Source: Pedobacter cryoconitis
GTDB lineage: Bacteria > Bacteroidota > Bacteroidia > Sphingobacteriales > Sphingobacteriaceae
Assembly (NCBI RefSeq): GCF_014200595.1
Contig: NZ_JACHCG010000008.1
Location: 1-35,968 of the forward strand
Reading direction: 5' to 3'
Length of the DNA stretch: 35,968 bases
The notes beneath the pieces were generated by a model. It had not been told where the DNA came from. It made no database searches and worked only from the letters and a program-made list of their open reading frames with translations. Shown piece after piece: positions 33,532 through 35,968 of this stretch. Each line of letters begins with the position of its first letter. Position 1 is the first letter of the stretch. A program made the translations under genes and the position numbers.

Positions 33532-33915
33532 TCAATGAGTTGCGCGTGTTATATGTTTTTTCCTTAGTAATTGTGTTATTAGAAAGGCAATAATTGCAAC
33601 TAAAAATATCCATTCCTTATACCTCATTGTCCAGTAAATAAATGGACTACTAACAATAAGCCACTCTATTAATAACTTAACTTTAAGGTTATTTTGATTT
33701 CGTGTAATCAGCAACAAGTCTAATACTATTAACGCAATTACAAATATACCCCAAAATATCATTCCATATCCGCAAACTAATATTAAAGCTGCAAATATCG
33801 CTTGAAATAAGTTGTGTGATATACTTGTATCTGTTAAGTTCAAGATAATAGCGTACAAAAGAACTACTAAAAACACGCCTAAAAGATTAATCCAATTTGT
33901 CTTTATAACTTTCAT
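33532..33915 (-). CDS. Membrane immunity protein candidate for the second Rhs toxin
   Basis: 127 residues with four hydrophobic helices (WINLLGVFLVVLLYAIIL, FAALILVCGYGMIFWGIF, and two near 85-118) and a basic C-terminus (QLLRKKHITRATH). Its ATG is 4 bp after the stop of the Rhs gene at 33920, so the two are coupled. A polytopic protein straight after a toxin tip is the usual form of immunity to membrane-active toxins. I do not recognise a named family. Confidence 0.7.
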   Translation of the reverse strand: MKVIKTNWINLLGVFLVVLLYAIILNLTDTSISHNLFQAIFAALILVCGYGMIFWGIFVIALIVLDLLLITRNQNNLKVKLLIEWLIVSSPFIYWTMRYKEWIFLVAIIAFLITQLLRKKHITRATH

Positions 33916-33919
33916 AATA

Positions 33920-35968
33920 CTATTGTTGTACTGTTGGTTTATTTTGGTTCATTTTATTCCACTCAGCTGTTGTATATTTCTTATTACCTTGTTGAACACC
34001 TGTAAAAGTTCCTTTATTATCCATTGAAATTGTAAAATTGGCTGACATCATAGGTCTGTCATTGTTACCCGGAAGACTGGAATAAGGATTTCCATTTGCC
34101 GCACTTACACCTATGAACAATTGATTCCCTTTTGTATCCCCTATCATTGTTTCAGCAGAAGGAAATGCATCACCTGTTTGTACAGCATTAACTTGTAATG
34201 TGCCAGCTTTATCATTTTCAGTTAATTTGAAGTTGGTATGCACATCAATATCAGATGACCCCTTTACTAATGGGTTATGACCTGCTAAAGATGATGTAAA
34301 GGAAACAGTATTACTTCCGTCCTTGTTTTCAGTAGACTTAAAATTTGTTATACTACCCTTATCATTTTTCGCAGTTGCTGTACCTAACCACGGATGTTCA
34401 GAGGGGCTGGAATTAGTTTTCAATCCTGTATATGATCCCTTGGCAGGATCAACCGTAAACGATTGAGCTACACGAGATGTGGCAGTTAACGAAGTACTGT
34501 ATCCTCTATTATCACCTGCAAATCCCCCACCAAATGTTTTAAACGGTGCAAAAGATCGAATCCGTACCGGAAACGGCCACATCCCATCAGGGTCAATATT
34601 ACTGATTGGATTGTCACCACCGTAATTATATGGACTCCACCTTCTATCTATTTCGGCTTTAGGATCAAGGCTTGCCCACCTTGCTATCACCGGGTCATAG
34701 AACCTCGCGCCGTAATCATACTCCCCTAACTCTTCCTGTAATTCCTTCTTATTGTAAAGATACTTGTTATCATTCGATCCACGCAGTACTTCTTTCCTTA
34801 AACCAAATGCAAAATAATCATCTTTTTGCATAACTTCAATCCCTACCCCCGGAAGATTGTGAAATGTTGCCCGGTTATTACCAAGATGATCAGTCAGCAT
34901 ATATTCATAACTGTATGTCCCGTTGTTATTCCTGGCCATACCTTCCTCAGTCGTAATGATATCAATTGTACCATCAGTCTTGTGCTGAATACCACCAATA
35001 TAATCAGTAACCACATTACCCACCTTTTTTCTCAGCTTATTTCCTGTTGCGTCATAAGTATAACTGATGTTCTGACTTCCTGTAACCGTCTCCGGCAGGT
35101 TCAGGTAATTATACGTTAACTTAATATCTTTCTCACTGTCACTTTTTAGATTACCATTGTCATCATAAGCGTAACTGCTATTGGTAAAGCCTGTTATTTT
35201 AGTCAGCTGGTTACCTGTATACCCACCACTATAGGTATTCACTTTTCCATCCCTGGTCAGGGTCTTGATATTACCCACCACATCATAACTGATACTTTCT
35301 CCCAATCCCGGTGATACCGCATCGGTTAACCTGTTCAGTTTATCATAATTATAGGTAAAAGTATGGTCCAATTTACCAGCTCCTCTTCCCCAAACCTGAC
35401 CCGAAATATTCCCGTTCCACTGCGACCCCTCCTCATATTTCAACTGCAAATTGAACTCATTGCTCAGGCTTTTGCTTAGCCAGCCTCTTTCATTGTAAGC
35501 ATAACTGGTTTGTTGCAGATAAGAACCACCATTGTTTACACTGTGCAGTTGTTTGTTAACCAGCTGCCCGGTTTCGGTATAATCCAGTTTGCTCAGTACC
35601 ACCTCGCCCTGCCCATTGATATTCTCCAGTGTGGCAATCCTGCGCCCCATGTGGTCATAGAAATAACGGTTGGCAATGTTGGTTGCTACCCCGGTACTGC
35701 TTCCGGTATGACTCCTTGTACTGGCAGTCAACTCTCCTGCAAAATTATAAGTATTGTCAATGATGTCCTTCCCGTCCAGATGGTTCTGACTCTTAGTCTG
35801 TAATACCCGTCCTTCAGCATCATAATAATGAACTGAAAGCAGCATTTTAGTAGACCCCAAGACATTTACCCTGGTTCCCGTCAACAGCGATTTGGTACGC
35901 AATGCGCCAACCTGGCCATCACCAGGTTCACCGAAAGTATTGTCCGGAAAGCTATAATCATCATAGTA
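33920..35968 (-). CDS. Rhs repeat protein with DUF3238-like toxin tip (N-terminus beyond window)
   Basis: 682 residues are visible; the frame is open to the right edge (YYDDYSFPDNTFGEPGDGQV at the border), so the signal peptide and DUF6443 part are missing here. The repeats are almost the same as in the first Rhs protein up to [16 protein letters not shown]. After SPYNYGGDNPISNIDPDGMW comes an unrelated tip of about 215 residues with FAGDNRGYSTSLTATSRVAQ, AGHNPLVKGSSDIDVHTNFK and GDAFPSAETMIGDTKGNQLF, which recalls DUF3238. The membrane immunity gene follows at 4 bp, in line with a membrane-acting toxin (inference). Same core, different toxin: typical Rhs tip exchange. Confidence 0.9.
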   Translation of the reverse strand, partial: YYDDYSFPDNTFGEPGDGQVGALRTKSLLTGTRVNVLGSTKMLLSVHYYDAEGRVLQTKSQNHLDGKDIIDNTYNFAGELTASTRSHTGSSTGVATNIANRYFYDHMGRRIATLENINGQGEVVLSKLDYTETGQLVNKQLHSVNNGGSYLQQTSYAYNERGWLSKSLSNEFNLQLKYEEGSQWNGNISGQVWGRGAGKLDHTFTYNYDKLNRLTDAVSPGLGESISYDVVGNIKTLTRDGKVNTYSGGYTGNQLTKITGFTNSSYAYDDNGNLKSDSEKDIKLTYNYLNLPETVTGSQNISYTYDATGNKLRKKVGNVVTDYIGGIQHKTDGTIDIITTEEGMARNNNGTYSYEYMLTDHLGNNRATFHNLPGVGIEVMQKDDYFAFGLRKEVLRGSNDNKYLYNKKELQEELGEYDYGARFYDPVIARWASLDPKAEIDRRWSPYNYGGDNPISNIDPDGMWPFPVRIRSFAPFKTFGGGFAGDNRGYSTSLTATSRVAQSFTVDPAKGSYTGLKTNSSPSEHPWLGTATAKNDKGSITNFKSTENKDGSNTVSFTSSLAGHNPLVKGSSDIDVHTNFKLTENDKAGTLQVNAVQTGDAFPSAETMIGDTKGNQLFIGVSAANGNPYSSLPGNNDRPMMSANFTISMDNKGTFTGVQQGNKKYTTAEWNKMNQNKPTVQQ
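34676..35968 (-). repeat. Rhs core long direct repeat, copy 2
   Basis: Nearly identical to 2395-3684 and in the same orientation. The match is lost immediately after the 49-bp core end (34676-34724), where the two toxin tips differ. It continues to the window border. Confidence 0.9.

Overview
The window reads as Bacteroidota DNA, most likely a Pedobacter-like member of the Sphingobacteriaceae. The grounds are the AT-rich, densely packed genes, the lack of Shine-Dalgarno spacing, a few TAnnTTTG-type -7 elements, DUF6443-type Rhs proteins, and many secreted proteins with the Bacteroidota 'GIGTTxP ... WPDYVF ... KHLP' C-terminus. Genus placement is inference.

Layout. (1) 1-1308: accessory fragment with a P-loop ATPase running off the left edge, a SymE-like toxin coupled to it by TAATG, and a divergent XRE regulator. 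(2) 1315-8658, minus strand: an Rhs polymorphic toxin locus made of two large Sec-exported shell proteins (1201 and 1103 aa), the second carrying a toxin tip, followed by a putative immunity gene and a bidirectional terminator. (3) 8830-26172, minus strand: one long, tight gene cluster for a type II secretion / type IV pilus-like machine: major pseudopilin, minimal prepilin peptidase, GspE ATPase, GspD secretin, GspL- and GspM-like assembly proteins, GspC/PilP-like clamp, an unusual GspK-like protein, two minor pseudopilins and GspF. Six secreted phage-tail-like proteins with a shared C-terminal domain are interleaved with it, plus a triple-Fn3-like lipoprotein and a MORN-repeat protein. A seventh tail-like protein (26295-27218) is divergent on the plus strand, followed by a small secreted protein and a strong terminator. 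(4) 27756-29951: decayed mobile DNA, with an ORF6N pseudogene, a 5'-truncated tyrosine recombinase abutting a 5'-truncated XRE gene, and an intact XRE gene. (5) 30073-35968, minus strand: a second Rhs core gene (open at the right edge) with its toxin and membrane immunity protein, then three promoterless orphan toxin-tip/immunity cassettes, each starting with the same 49-bp core-end sequence.

How it may work together. The machinery genes encode nearly a full T2SS-like exporter. The seven exoproteins have variable N-termini and a near-constant C-terminus, and six of them sit between machinery genes, so they are the obvious candidates for its substrates or pseudopilus-associated fibres. The Rhs shell genes follow GspF on the same strand with no clear terminator between, so they could be co-expressed or even exported by the same machine, but nothing in the sequence proves this. 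The orphan cassettes look like a reservoir of alternative toxin tips that can be recombined onto either Rhs core, each kept with its immunity gene.

Most interesting: the interleaved T2SS/tail-like exoprotein locus, and the orphan Rhs cassette array, in which one cassette carries a single-base frameshift in an A6 tract.
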